Assembly: GCA_045810625.1 (NCBI GenBank)
Contig: JBJMVQ010000056.1
Coordinates: 1-64,000, forward strand
Source of the DNA: JACQFZ01 sp045810625
GTDB lineage: Bacteria > Pseudomonadota > Gammaproteobacteria > Acidiferrobacterales > Sulfurifustaceae
Length of the DNA: 64,000 nucleotides
Direction: 5' to 3'
Part shown: positions 17,175 to 25,880 of the stretch, in pieces
Layout of the letters: each line of letters opens with the position of its first letter
Numbering within the stretch: the stretch's first letter is position 1
Program-made: the position numbers and the translations under genes
Notes under the pieces: model-generated
Seen by the model: the letters and a program-made list of their open reading frames with translations, nothing else
Database searches by the model: none
Told to the model about the DNA's origin: nothing

Positions 17175-17420
17175 ATGAAGTTCCGTTTCGCTGCAGCGGC
17201 AGCCGTTCTCGCATTCACCACCGGCACCGCGTTCGCCATGCATTGCCCGGCGGATATGAAGAAGATCGACCAGGCGCTGGCGGCGAACCCGAAGCTGAGC
17301 GCCCAGCAGCTCGCCGAAGTGAAGCGCCTGCGCGCCGAAGGCGAGGCGCAACACAAGGCCGGCAAACATGCGGAGTCCGTGGACACGCTCGGCAAAGCGA
17401 TGAAGATGCTGAACATCTAA
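17175..17420 (+). CDS. Small exported protein
   Basis: An 81-residue protein with a strong ribosome-binding site (AAAGGAGAC) and a clear signal peptide (MKFRFAAAAAVLAFTTGTAFA). The mature part, about 60 residues, starts MHCPADMKKIDQAL, has a single Cys, and is otherwise an amphipathic charged helix pair (SAQQLAEVKRLRAEGEAQHK). Function unknown. A strong hairpin follows. Confidence 0.8.
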   Translation: MKFRFAAAAAVLAFTTGTAFAMHCPADMKKIDQALAANPKLSAQQLAEVKRLRAEGEAQHKAGKHAESVDTLGKAMKMLNI

Positions 17421-17433
17421 GCTTTGCGCCCAA

Positions 17434-17465
17434 CCCGTGCTTCTCCCGTCCGGGGGAAGCACGGG
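17434..17465. terminator. Strong hairpin after the small exported gene
   Basis: Stem CCCGTGCTTCTCCCG / CGGGGGAAGCACGGG with one G-T wobble and a two-base gap. There is no T-run on the plus side, so it may stabilise the message or help Rho-dependent ending. Confidence 0.5.
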
Positions 17466-17589
17466 AAGGTCCGAACAGTTCCCGATCAGTCAATCCCTCA
17501 CTTGTCTCGAAGTTCTTATTTGCAGACCATTTTCGGTCGCGCGGTCTACGCCGAATAAGACTTTCGCTCGTCCGGTTCTTCCCGAACCG

Positions 17590-19404
17590 TTAACTCGCGA
17601 CGCGCTCCTCCTCTCCCTCCTCCTGCACGAACGTGTCCTGCTCGAATACGCGCTCGAGCTCTTCCGCCGCTTCTTTGCTCGTTTCGATCAGGCGCTCCTC
17701 GTCCTGATGGAACGGATACTGGCGGCGCACCAGCGCTTCGTCGTACTCGCGGAAGCGCTGCACCGTGTGCACCGCCTCTTCACGACGAACGCCGAGCCCA
17801 CCCAGCACCGATTCGGCCAGATCGAGACTCGATAAAAACGTCTCGCGCACGATCTTCTCGACGCCGATGTCGAGCAGGCGATACGTATGGTGGCGGTTGC
17901 GCGCGCGCGCGTAGATCTTCAAATGCGGGAAATGCCGCTTCACCAGCTGCGCGGTTTTGATCGACGCCTCGACGTCGTCGATCGCGAGAACGAAGACCTC
18001 CGCCTGCGCCGCGTTCGCGGCGCGCAGCAATTCGAGCCGCGATGCGTCGCCGAAATAGATCTTGCTGCCGAAACGCCGCACGAAGTCCACCTGCTCGAAG
18101 CTCGCTTCGAGCGCCGTGAAGGGAATCCGGCGCATCCGCAGGACGCGGGCGACGATCTGACCGAAGCGTCCGAAGCCCGCGATGATCACGCGCCCCGCTT
18201 CGCCGTCGATCGCGTCATAGGGCCGCGTCGGGCCGGTCGCGCCCCGAAAGCCGAGCCGGCGGGCGACGAGGAGCAGCAGCGGCGTCGTCGCCATCGACAG
18301 CGACACGACGACGATCAGCAGATTCGCAAGCTCACGATCCATTACGGTGGCGCTGCCTGCAAGCGTAAAGAGTACGAACGCGAACTCGCCACCCTGCGAC
18401 GCGTAGAGTGCCAGATTGATCGCGCAGCGTTTGCCTTGGCCGCTGAACCACGACAACCCCCACAGCACCACGCCCTTGACCAGCACCAGACCGACCACGA
18501 GGCCCGCGACCAGCCACGGGTGCCGCGCGATTAGACCGAGGTCGAGTGACATGCCGACCGAAATGAAGAACAGGCCGAGCAGCAAGCCGCGAAACGGCTC
18601 GATGTCGCCTTCGAGCTCGTGCCGGTATTCGGAATCGGCGAGCAGCACGCCCGCCAGGAACGCGCCCAACGCCATAGACAAGCCGACCGCTTGCACGAGG
18701 AGCGCCGTGCCCAACACGACCAGCAACGCCGCGGCGGTGAATATTTCCTGAATACCCGTTTTGGCGATCACGCGAAACAGCGGCCGCAGCAGCAGTCGGC
18801 CGCCGGCGATGATCGCGGCGATAATTGCGACCGCTTTGAGAATCGCGGACGGGTCGAAGAGCTGTGCCGTCTCGGCCCCCGCGGCCGGTACGGCGGCGAG
18901 CAATGGGATGATCGCGATCATCGGAATCGCGGCGATGTCCTGAAACAGCAGAATCGAGAACGCCATGCGCCCGTGCCGCGTGTTGAGCTCCTTGCGCTCC
19001 GCAAGGAGCTGTAAGGCAAAGGCGGTCGACGAGAGGGACAGGCCGAGACCGACAACGACGGCGGTCGAAAATTGCAGACCGGCCAGCAGGCCCAGAATGG
19101 CGATCAGCCCGGCGGTGATAACCACCTGCGCCGTGCCGTAGCCGAAGATCGGCTGGCGCAGCGTCCAGAGCCGGCTGAGCTGCAGCTCGAGGCCGATCAC
19201 GAACAGGAGAAACACGACGCCAAGCTCGGCGATGCGCATGATGTTGTTGACGTCCGTGAGCAGGCCGAGCACCCACGGGCCGATCAGCACGCCGGCGCCG
19301 AGATAACCGAGTACCGATCCAACCCCGGCGCGCTTCGCTAACGGCACGAATACGACCGCGGCACCGGCGAGCAGTACCACGTCGAATAACCGCGCTTCCC
19401 CCAT
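17590..19404 (-). CDS. CPA2-family monovalent cation:proton antiporter (Kef-like)
   Basis: Inner-membrane K+/Na+:H+ antiporter with a cytosolic nucleotide-binding gate, 604 residues. The membrane domain, residues 1-385, has about 12 helices including the conserved LLFQDIAAIPM and LGAFLAGVLLADSEY. The RCK/TrkA-N domain starts at VIIAGFGRFGQIVARVLR and binds NAD(H) or similar. The C-terminal tail is very acidic (EEGEEERVAS). Start set at 19404 (MGEARLFDVVLL), which gives the family N-terminus. No KefF/KefG ancillary protein is adjacent. Confidence 0.92.
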   Translation of the reverse strand: MGEARLFDVVLLAGAAVVFVPLAKRAGVGSVLGYLGAGVLIGPWVLGLLTDVNNIMRIAELGVVFLLFVIGLELQLSRLWTLRQPIFGYGTAQVVITAGLIAILGLLAGLQFSTAVVVGLGLSLSSTAFALQLLAERKELNTRHGRMAFSILLFQDIAAIPMIAIIPLLAAVPAAGAETAQLFDPSAILKAVAIIAAIIAGGRLLLRPLFRVIAKTGIQEIFTAAALLVVLGTALLVQAVGLSMALGAFLAGVLLADSEYRHELEGDIEPFRGLLLGLFFISVGMSLDLGLIARHPWLVAGLVVGLVLVKGVVLWGLSWFSGQGKRCAINLALYASQGGEFAFVLFTLAGSATVMDRELANLLIVVVSLSMATTPLLLLVARRLGFRGATGPTRPYDAIDGEAGRVIIAGFGRFGQIVARVLRMRRIPFTALEASFEQVDFVRRFGSKIYFGDASRLELLRAANAAQAEVFVLAIDDVEASIKTAQLVKRHFPHLKIYARARNRHHTYRLLDIGVEKIVRETFLSSLDLAESVLGGLGVRREEAVHTVQRFREYDEALVRRQYPFHQDEERLIETSKEAAEELERVFEQDTFVQEEGEEERVAS

Positions 19405-19553
19405 GAAGGTCCCCCGCGAACGTTCGGAAAACGCCCACTCTAGCGGATTGCGGCGTTGAATGGCGGTCGGGCACATCACGCGTCGAGCCGCAGACAAGGA
19501 CGCCGCTTACGACGCACAATACACGCTTCCGACGAACGATTTGGAGACCGCAG

Positions 19554-20744
19554 GTGGCGGCACCGAAAAACGTGTTTCTGCTCGCAGTGTGTCAGGCAAC
19601 CATGATGACCGGTCAGTCGCTCATGCTCGCGGCGGCGCCGTTCATCGGGCTCACGCTCGCCCCGACCCGGGCCGCCGCGACACTGCCGATCGGTTTACAG
19701 TTCGCGGCAACGCTCGCTACCACCATGCCGGCGGCGTTCGTGATGAAGCATATCGGCCGTCGCGCCGGTTTTCTGATCGGCGCGGTGCTCGGCATCGCCG
19801 GCAGCCTCCTCGCCGCCTATGCAATCTGGGCCGGAAACTTCGTGCTCTTCTGCGCCGGCCTCATGTTGAACGGCATGTTCAACGGCTTCGGGACGTACTA
19901 TCGCTTCGCCGCCGCCGACGCGGCGGGGCCGGACTATCGGGCGCAGGCGATCTCCTACGTGCTCGCCGGCGGCGTGGTCGCCGCGCTGCTCGGGCCGAAT
20001 CTCGCCCGCCTCACGGCCGGGATTCTGCCCACGACCCCGTTTACCGGCAGCTACCTTGCGCTCGTTGCGGTTTATATCGTAACGCTCATCACGTTGCTCT
20101 TCGTCGACATTCCCGCCCCGACGGCGGCCGAGCGCGCCGCCTCCGGAGGGCCGCTCGCCGCGCTCGTGCGCCGACCCGCATTTGCCGTCGCCGTGCTCGG
20201 CGGCATGATCGCCTTCGCGGTAATGAACCTGATCATGACGTCGACTCCGCTCGCGATGCACGACGCCCATTACGCGTTCGGCGACGCCGCGTTCATCATT
20301 CAATGGCACATGCTCGGAATGTTCGCGCCGTCGTTCGTCTCCGGACGTCTCATCGCCCGCTACGGTACGCTGCCGATCATGCAATGCGGCGCGGCACTGC
20401 TCGCTTTGTGCGCCGGCATCGATATCGCGAGCCAGGCGCTGTGGGCAATCTGGCTCGCCCTGGTGCTGCTCGGCATCGGTTGGAATTTTCTATTCGTCGG
20501 CGCCACGACGCTGCTGACGGGGACGTATGCGCCGGAAGAAAAAGCGAAGGCGCAGGCCCTCAACGACTTCCTGATTCTCGGCACGACCACCGCCACCGCG
20601 TTCTTCGCCGCGCCGCTGCACTATCACTTCGGCTGGAGTGTCATCAACGCCGCGGTGATTCCGCTGATTGTCGGAGTTGCGGCCGCGGTGCTGTGGTTGC
20701 AACGACGGAACGCCGCAGTGCCGGCGGCAACAACCGTAGGATGA
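19554..20744 (+). CDS. Major facilitator superfamily transporter
   Basis: A 396-residue permease with 12 predicted helices. The second-loop motif reads MKHIGRRAGFLIGAVLG, a variant of MFS motif A. It has a GTG start with GGAG eight bases before it. The substrate is unknown; it resembles the general multidrug/metabolite efflux branches. The next gene starts seven bases after its stop, so the two form an operon. Confidence 0.88.
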   Translation: MAAPKNVFLLAVCQATMMTGQSLMLAAAPFIGLTLAPTRAAATLPIGLQFAATLATTMPAAFVMKHIGRRAGFLIGAVLGIAGSLLAAYAIWAGNFVLFCAGLMLNGMFNGFGTYYRFAAADAAGPDYRAQAISYVLAGGVVAALLGPNLARLTAGILPTTPFTGSYLALVAVYIVTLITLLFVDIPAPTAAERAASGGPLAALVRRPAFAVAVLGGMIAFAVMNLIMTSTPLAMHDAHYAFGDAAFIIQWHMLGMFAPSFVSGRLIARYGTLPIMQCGAALLALCAGIDIASQALWAIWLALVLLGIGWNFLFVGATTLLTGTYAPEEKAKAQALNDFLILGTTTATAFFAAPLHYHFGWSVINAAVIPLIVGVAAAVLWLQRRNAAVPAATTVG

Positions 20745-20751
20745 CATCGCC

Positions 20752-21456
20752 ATGACCGAACGCCTGCCCTTTCTTCTCGTCCCCGGCCTGAATTGCTCGG
20801 CGCGCATCTTCGCGCACCAAGTACCCGCGCTGTGGCAGTACGGCCCCGTCATGATCGCCGATCACACGCAAGGCGACTCGATGGAAACGATCGCGCGATC
20901 CATCTTGGCAAGCGCACCGCCGATGTTCGCGCTGGTCGGCTATTCCATGGGCGGATACCTATCGTTCGAGATCCTGCGCCAGGCGCGCGATCGCGTTGCC
21001 CGGCTCGCGCTCATCGACACGTCCGCGCGTCCCGATACACCCGAGCAGACCCGCTTTCGGCAACAGCGTGTCAGCCAGGCACAAGCCGGGCAATTTCGCG
21101 AGGTGCTCGACCGACAATATCCTTTTTTGGTTCATAGCAGCCGGCACGGCGACGTGGCACTGCGCGAATTCATGACAAACATGTCGATGGACGAGTACGG
21201 CGTCGAAAATTTCGTGCGCCATCAGAATGCGATCATCAACCGCCCGGATTCGCGACCCGATCTTGCGGCGATTCGATGCCCGACGCTGGTCGTGGTCGGC
21301 GACAGCGATCAGGTAGCGATCCCGGAGGCCGCGCAAGAAATGGCGAGAGGCATCAAGGGTTCGCGCCACGTGATCGTGCCGGAGTGCGGCCACATGTCGG
21401 TCCTGGAAAAACCGGACGCGGTGAACGCGGCACTGCGCGAGTGGATTAACGGCTGA
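20752..21456 (+). CDS. Alpha/beta hydrolase
   Basis: A 234-residue cytosolic hydrolase. Oxyanion region LVPGLNCSARIF, nucleophile elbow GYSMGG, acid VVGDSDQVAIPE, base ECGHMSVLEKP. The family covers esterases, lactonases and C-C hydrolases, and no substrate can be assigned. It sits in an operon with the preceding MFS transporter, so the two may act on the same compound (inference). Confidence 0.88.
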   Translation: MTERLPFLLVPGLNCSARIFAHQVPALWQYGPVMIADHTQGDSMETIARSILASAPPMFALVGYSMGGYLSFEILRQARDRVARLALIDTSARPDTPEQTRFRQQRVSQAQAGQFREVLDRQYPFLVHSSRHGDVALREFMTNMSMDEYGVENFVRHQNAIINRPDSRPDLAAIRCPTLVVVGDSDQVAIPEAAQEMARGIKGSRHVIVPECGHMSVLEKPDAVNAALREWING

Positions 21457-21495
21457 GTATCCGCGACGCGGGCGCTCGACTAGGAGATAGACGCA

Positions 21496-21522
21496 AAGAG
21501 GGCGCGTCGTGCGCCCCCTCTT
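21496..21522. terminator. Hairpin between convergent hydrolase and ABC binding protein genes
   Basis: AAGAGGGCGC pairs with GCGCCCCCTCTT with a small bulge. It probably ends transcription from both sides. Confidence 0.55.
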
Positions 21523-21548
21523 CGTGAAGCCGGTATTTCAGAACGTCG

Positions 21549-22646
21549 TTAATTCTGTGCGTAGTCGTACTTGCCGTTCTTCCATACGTAAACGACGTAG
21601 CCGGGTGCGGTCACGTCGCCCTTCTGATCGAAACTGATCGGCCCGAGCACCGTTTCGAACTTCTGTCCGCTCTTCAGTACCTTCGCGACCGCGTCGGCCT
21701 TGGGGCTGCCGGCCTTCTGCACCGCCTGCGCCCACGCCTGCATCGCGCCGTACGAGTAAAGCGTGTAGCCCTCGGGCTGGTAGCCCTGCTTCAGGAACTT
21801 GTCGACGATGGGTTTCGCGATCGGATTGCGTCTCGGGTCCGGGCTGAAGGTCATGATGGTTCCTTCGCCCGCCGATCCGGTTATCGACCAGTACTCCTCG
21901 GTCGCGAGCGCGTCGCCGCCCATGAGCGGCGCCTTCAACCCTTGCCCGCGCGCCTGACGCACGATGAGCCCGGCCTCCGCGTGATAACCGCCGAGATAGA
22001 TTATTCCTACGTTCGCCGACTTCAGCCGGCTCACGAGCGCGGAGTAATCCTTCTCGCCCGCGGTAATCGCTTCGTACAGCGTTTCTTTCTTGCCGAGCGC
22101 ATTCAACGTCTTCTTCGTTTCGTCCGCGAGCCCCTTACCGTAGGCGCTCTTGTCGTGCAGGATCGCGATGTTCGCGTTCTTGAAGTGCTTGGCGAGATAC
22201 TCGCCGGCCACCTTCCCTTGCTGGTCGTCGCGCCCGCAGGTCCGGAACACCGTCTTCAACTTGCGCTCGGTCAGGAGCGGGTTGGTCGAAGCGGGCGATA
22301 TCTGAAGCAGGCCCTCCTCGTTGTACACGTCCGAGGCGGGGATCGAGGTGCTCGAACAGAAGTGTCCGGCGACGAACACCACACGCCGGTTCGCCATTTG
22401 ATTCGCGACCGCCACAGCCTGCTTCGGATCGCACGCGTCGTCGCCGACTTCCAGAATCAGCTTCTGCCCGAGCACACCGCCCTTGGCGTTCAAATCCTCG
22501 ACCGCCATCTCGCTGCCGCGCCGCATCTGTTCGCCGAATGCGGCCTGCGGTCCGGTCAAGGGGCCGACCACCGCGATGCGGATATCCGCATGCGCAGCCG
22601 CCGTCAGCAGCATGCCGATCAGGAATGCGCTAAACCTCGTTTTCAT
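21549..22646 (-). CDS. Branched-chain amino-acid-type ABC substrate-binding protein
   Basis: Periplasmic solute receptor of the LivJ/LivK type I fold. Signal peptide MKTRFSAFLIGMLLTAAAHA, then DIRIAVVGPLTGPQAAFGEQ, VGDDACDPKQAVAVANQM and the ligand-pocket region GHFCSSTSIPASDVY. A cysteine pair (DDACDP with FRTCGRDD or the GHFC cysteine) may form the usual disulfide. Strong AAAGGAG before the ATG. No permease or ATPase genes are adjacent, so it is an orphan binding protein that may serve a transporter elsewhere. Confidence 0.93.
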   Translation of the reverse strand: MKTRFSAFLIGMLLTAAAHADIRIAVVGPLTGPQAAFGEQMRRGSEMAVEDLNAKGGVLGQKLILEVGDDACDPKQAVAVANQMANRRVVFVAGHFCSSTSIPASDVYNEEGLLQISPASTNPLLTERKLKTVFRTCGRDDQQGKVAGEYLAKHFKNANIAILHDKSAYGKGLADETKKTLNALGKKETLYEAITAGEKDYSALVSRLKSANVGIIYLGGYHAEAGLIVRQARGQGLKAPLMGGDALATEEYWSITGSAGEGTIMTFSPDPRRNPIAKPIVDKFLKQGYQPEGYTLYSYGAMQAWAQAVQKAGSPKADAVAKVLKSGQKFETVLGPISFDQKGDVTAPGYVVYVWKNGKYDYAQN

Positions 22647-22892
22647 TCGGTAAGCTCCTTTAGTTAAGAGCGGCCGGGCGCCGCGTCGTTATCGTCGAAA
22701 CGACCTGTATCTTAGGTAAGCCGTGCGGCGCCGCCAATAGCCGAAGCCGGCGCGGTCACGACGCTGCGGGCGCGACAACCACGACAGTCGCCTGCTTGTC
22801 GAACATCGGTTCCAGGCAAGGCCGCGCGCCGGATGGCGTCAAGGCACGGTGCTCTCGCACCCCCTCTCCCGACGGAACAAGCATGGAAGGCC

Positions 22893-22917
22893 GCCCGAGC
22901 GGCGCTGCCGCTCGGGC
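22893..22917. terminator. Perfect 11-bp hairpin upstream of the ABC binding protein
   Basis: GCCCGAGCGGC - GCT - GCCGCTCGGGC, eight bases past the stop of the minus-strand membrane gene. No clear T-run follows. Confidence 0.5.
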
Positions 22918-22924
22918 AAGGCAT

Positions 22925-23311
22925 CTAGGCTTTCGCGCCGGCGGTTTTGACCACCATGTACAGCATGAGCAGCACGCCGGAAAGAACGGTAATAGAGGCG
23001 ATGCCGAGGACCGGATCGAGCCGGGATTCCTCAACCATGTTGCCGTAGAGCAAAAACAAACCGACGAACAACGTAATCGCGCCTGCGTGATGCACGACGA
23101 AGTGCGTCATGGCGAGGCGCCTCGCCCTGTCGCCGAGCCACAGCTTATGGATCACCCCGTAAACGAGCGTGAGAACGAATCCGACGAGCAGGATGTGCGC
23201 ATGGGTGACGTGCTCGGCGTGATTGTGCGACGCGGCCATGAAAATGCCCAAGCTCATCCCGACAACCGCGTAAGCCAATGCCCAGACTAGAAACTTTCGA
23301 TCGAAGCTCAT
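22925..23311 (-). CDS. Four-helix membrane protein, His-rich first loop
   Basis: A 128-residue protein with four hydrophobic helices (about residues 8-26, 38-58, 68-88, 98-120). Between helices 1 and 2 it carries ASHNHAEHVTHAHILLVG. The His-rich membrane-edge pattern and THAHILLVGF resemble the small family related to the first helices of haem-copper oxidase subunit I, so metal or haem contact is possible but unproven. The start at 23311 is supported by GAGGGGGC upstream; longer frames add an Arg-rich leader. Confidence 0.7.
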   Translation of the reverse strand: MSFDRKFLVWALAYAVVGMSLGIFMAASHNHAEHVTHAHILLVGFVLTLVYGVIHKLWLGDRARRLAMTHFVVHHAGAITLFVGLFLLYGNMVEESRLDPVLGIASITVLSGVLLMLYMVVKTAGAKA

Positions 23312-23574
23312 TAGTGCCCCCTCGTGTAGGCGAAATGAAGGAAAGTAAGCGCCGAGCCAATTGTTGCTCGCCGGCGGACGATCACCACCGCGCCTACGCG
23401 ATCGTCGCCCGCTCTTCAGCATGAGCCGCAATCAGCCATACCCTTGGCGACTCCCGGGCCCGCGACGTCACGTACGACACGCGACGGAGCTGGCCCGTCC
23501 CGCTTTCCCTGCACCGAAGACGCCTTGTACACTTTCCGAAGAACCGGTGGAAGCAATTTGGCGACGCTTCCGAT

Positions 23575-23865
23575 TCAATGTCCGGTGCGGAAAATAAGCC
23601 AGGAGAGATAAATCACCAGAACGATAATGACGGGTAGAACCACCACCAAGGCTTTGCGCGCGCCACCTACGAGCTGCGCGCTCCTTTCTTGCAGCTTCTC
23701 CGCCTTGTCTTGAATTCGCTCGGCGCGCTCCGCCTGCCGCTGAAAGATCGCGAACTGCTCCCGCTGAATCGCCAACGCCTCGAGCTGGCGCTCTATCTGC
23801 AAGCTTTGATTGTTTCGAATTTCTTCGAGGACGCGGATCACTTTTTGGCTGTCGTTGTCGTTCAT
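23575..23865 (-). CDS. Small coiled-coil protein with C-terminal membrane anchor
   Basis: A 96-residue protein, no family recognised. Residues 5-65 are a charged, Gln-rich coiled coil (RVLEEIRNNQSLQIERQLEA, QRQAERAERIQDKAEKLQER); residues 72-92 form a single membrane helix (ALVVVLPVIIVLVIYLSWLIF). The predicted tail-anchored layout places the coil in the cytosol. I take the ATG at 23865. A longer reading of this frame up to 24378 would run across the start of the YebC gene and is rejected. Confidence 0.65.
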   Translation of the reverse strand: MNDNDSQKVIRVLEEIRNNQSLQIERQLEALAIQREQFAIFQRQAERAERIQDKAEKLQERSAQLVGGARKALVVVLPVIIVLVIYLSWLIFRTGH

Positions 23866-24181
23866 GATCGGTTTCAACTTGGCACGGCCGCTATGGTGAG
23901 TATAGGCGGGCCCAAAGCGTAGATCGGCGTGAGCCGAGTCGGCGTCTTGGCCTCTTTCGATATTGTTTTCGCCGGATGTCCTTCCGGGCCCCGGAACACC
24001 GCGACGCTTCCTAGATGCCGCGGCGACGGTGGCGCAAGCGTACGCCGGACGCGAAGCATTAATCCCAAGTACGCGAAGGCGAACCGCCGATGTCCGAACC
24101 CTCCGACTCCAACAATGCGCGCCGTCCTTTATACTGTCCGACCGTATCGGTACGCACGACGGAATTACGCGAGGACCTAGC

Positions 24182-24889
24182 ATGGGTGCACAGTGGAAAG
24201 CGAAGGGCCGGGAAGCGGCCGCGAACGCGAAGGGCCGACTGTTTACGAAGCTGGCGAAAGAAATCATGGTGGCCGCGCGCAACGGCGCGGACCCGGGCAT
24301 GAATCCGCGCCTGCGCATGGCCGTGGAGCAGGCAAAAAAGTCGTCGATGCCGAAGGACAGCATCGAGCGCGCGATCAAGAAGGGCGCGGGTCTGGTGGAC
24401 GAAGGCGTGAGCTACACGAAGCTCACGTACGAGGGCTTTGCTCCGCACCGCGTGCCCGTCATCGTCGAGTGCCTGACAGATAACCCCAACCGCACCGCCT
24501 CTAACATCCGCATGCTGTTTCGTGAGGGACAGTTGGGCGCCGAAGGCTCGGTGTCCTGGGACTTCGACTATCTCGGCGTGATTGAAGCAACACCCGAGAA
24601 GACCGACGCGGATCCCGAAGTCGCCGCCATCGAAGCGGGAGCGCGAGACCTCGAGCCCGGCGAGAGCGGTGCCACGCTATTTCTCACCGAGCCGTCCGAT
24701 CTCGATGCCGTGGCCAAGGCGTTACCCTCGCACGGCTTCGGCGTGCAATCGGCGCAGCTGCGCTACCGGCCGAAAAATCCGGTGACGACGCTGAGCGACG
24801 CGCAACGCGCGGAAGTCGAGGCGTTCCTCGAAGCGGTCGACGCCGACGATGACGTGCAAGAGGTTTATCCAGGGCTTGCGGGCTCGTGA
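24182..24889 (+). CDS. YebC/PmpR family protein, YeeN-like
   Basis: A 235-residue cytosolic protein of the TACO1/YebC family, recently linked to translation of proline-rich or stalling sequences and, in some members, to transcription control. Core signature KAKGREAAANAKGRLFTKLA at the front, then NPRLRMAVEQAKKSSMPKDS and TDNPNRTASNIRMLF. The front reads MGAQWKAKG, not the MAGHSKW of the main YebC branch, like YeeN. Start 24182 follows GAGGA. No ruvC neighbour, again unlike classical yebC. Confidence 0.93.
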   Translation: MGAQWKAKGREAAANAKGRLFTKLAKEIMVAARNGADPGMNPRLRMAVEQAKKSSMPKDSIERAIKKGAGLVDEGVSYTKLTYEGFAPHRVPVIVECLTDNPNRTASNIRMLFREGQLGAEGSVSWDFDYLGVIEATPEKTDADPEVAAIEAGARDLEPGESGATLFLTEPSDLDAVAKALPSHGFGVQSAQLRYRPKNPVTTLSDAQRAEVEAFLEAVDADDDVQEVYPGLAGS

Positions 24890-24901
24890 TTCGGCTGAGC
24901 C

Positions 24902-24939
24902 GCGGTGCCGCGCCGAGAAAACGATTCGCGCGGCACCGC
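24902..24939. terminator. Long hairpin between convergent yebC-like and foldase-like genes
   Basis: Perfect 12-bp stem GCGGTGCCGCGC/GCGCGGCACCGC with a 14-base loop. On the plus side it is followed by GAAAAG, so it is not a canonical U-tract terminator. Confidence 0.55.
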
Positions 24940-24955
24940 GAAAAGCCGCAATTCG

Positions 24956-25735
24956 TTACTCTTGGCCGGCGGGCTTTTGCTGAGCCCGATGCAATTGGCT
25001 GTACCTTGCTTGCGCGCGCTCGGCTTTCTCTTGCAGGGTCAGCGTCGGGTCCTTTTCGTTGCGCATCAGCTCGATCAGCTCGCGGATGACGGCCTCGTCC
25101 TGGCCGTAAAACGCTTGCGCGGTGTTCTCGCCAAAGTACGCGACGCGCAGCCCATGCATGGCGTCGAGTTGCGCCAGCGCTTCGTCTTCCGTTACCGGCG
25201 CAACGCCCGGCGGAACGAGCTTCCGCTGATCCTGCTGGTACGTCTTGTAACGCTCGACGAGCTCGCGCGCACGCGCCGCGGCATCGCGCGGCAGATTGCG
25301 CAGCTCATCTTCGATCGTGTCGTACAACTTGTCCGGTTCGATGAGCCCCACCAGCGCTTCGATGTGCAAACGGGTATTCTGGTTTTCCACCAGCTGTCCT
25401 TTCGCATCGACGTGGAACTTCTCGCCGATATTGCCGACGACCTTAGCCATCGGTTCCCGTTGTTTGGCCGGCGCAGCGACGATCTTCACGGCGTCCAGCG
25501 GTATTCCTTCGGCTTTCGCTGCCGCCGCTAAGGCTTCCTCCGGCGAAAGCTGCGGTTGCGCGACCGCAGGTGCGGGCGCAGCCGGGGCAGGCGCAGGCGG
25601 CTGCGGGCGACTGAAATAAAGCTCGGCGACCACGATGGATGCCACGACGACAACCAATGCCACCAGGGCGAACCGTCTAAACGTCGTGCTTCGCAGACCG
25701 CTTTCTTCGACTTTGACCTTGGCTGTTTTGTTCAT
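24956..25735 (-). CDS. Lipase-specific foldase-like protein (Lif-like), short and degenerate
   Basis: Inner-membrane-anchored periplasmic protein, 259 residues. One membrane helix (21-40), a Pro/Ala-rich spacer (43-62), then a helical domain resembling the lipase chaperone family: FHVDAKGQLVENQNTRL, LRNLPRDAAARARELVERY, YFGENTAQAFYGQDEAVI. Foldases of this family help secreted lipases fold in the periplasm. It is shorter than the usual ~340 residues, and the diagnostic RxxFDY motif reads RLHIEA (122-127). It lies 145 bases downstream of a secreted PETase-like hydrolase on the same strand, which is the obvious candidate client (inference). Confidence 0.72.
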   Translation of the reverse strand: MNKTAKVKVEESGLRSTTFRRFALVALVVVVASIVVAELYFSRPQPPAPAPAAPAPAVAQPQLSPEEALAAAAKAEGIPLDAVKIVAAPAKQREPMAKVVGNIGEKFHVDAKGQLVENQNTRLHIEALVGLIEPDKLYDTIEDELRNLPRDAAARARELVERYKTYQQDQRKLVPPGVAPVTEDEALAQLDAMHGLRVAYFGENTAQAFYGQDEAVIRELIELMRNEKDPTLTLQEKAERAQARYSQLHRAQQKPAGQE

Positions 25736-25817
25736 GGTTGCAAACCTACTTCGAACGAGTTCGTTATCGTAACCAGACCGACGTACTTAGTTTAGTATGG
25801 TGAACGGCACATAAGGC

Positions 25818-25845
25818 AACGGCGGTTACTCGCGTAACCGCCGTT
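25818..25845. terminator. Perfect 12-bp hairpin between PETase-like and foldase-like genes
   Basis: AACGGCGGTTAC - TCGC - GTAACCGCCGTT. There is no U-run on either strand. It could attenuate read-through so the foldase is made in lower amount than the hydrolase. Confidence 0.5.
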
Positions 25846-25880
25846 GATTCAAACGCTGCTTGGTGTTTCAGCAGTCAGGC

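Noticed and set aside
23866..24378. Long N-terminal extension of the small coiled-coil gene
   Set aside because: It would run antisense through the start of the YebC-like gene and lacks domain features.
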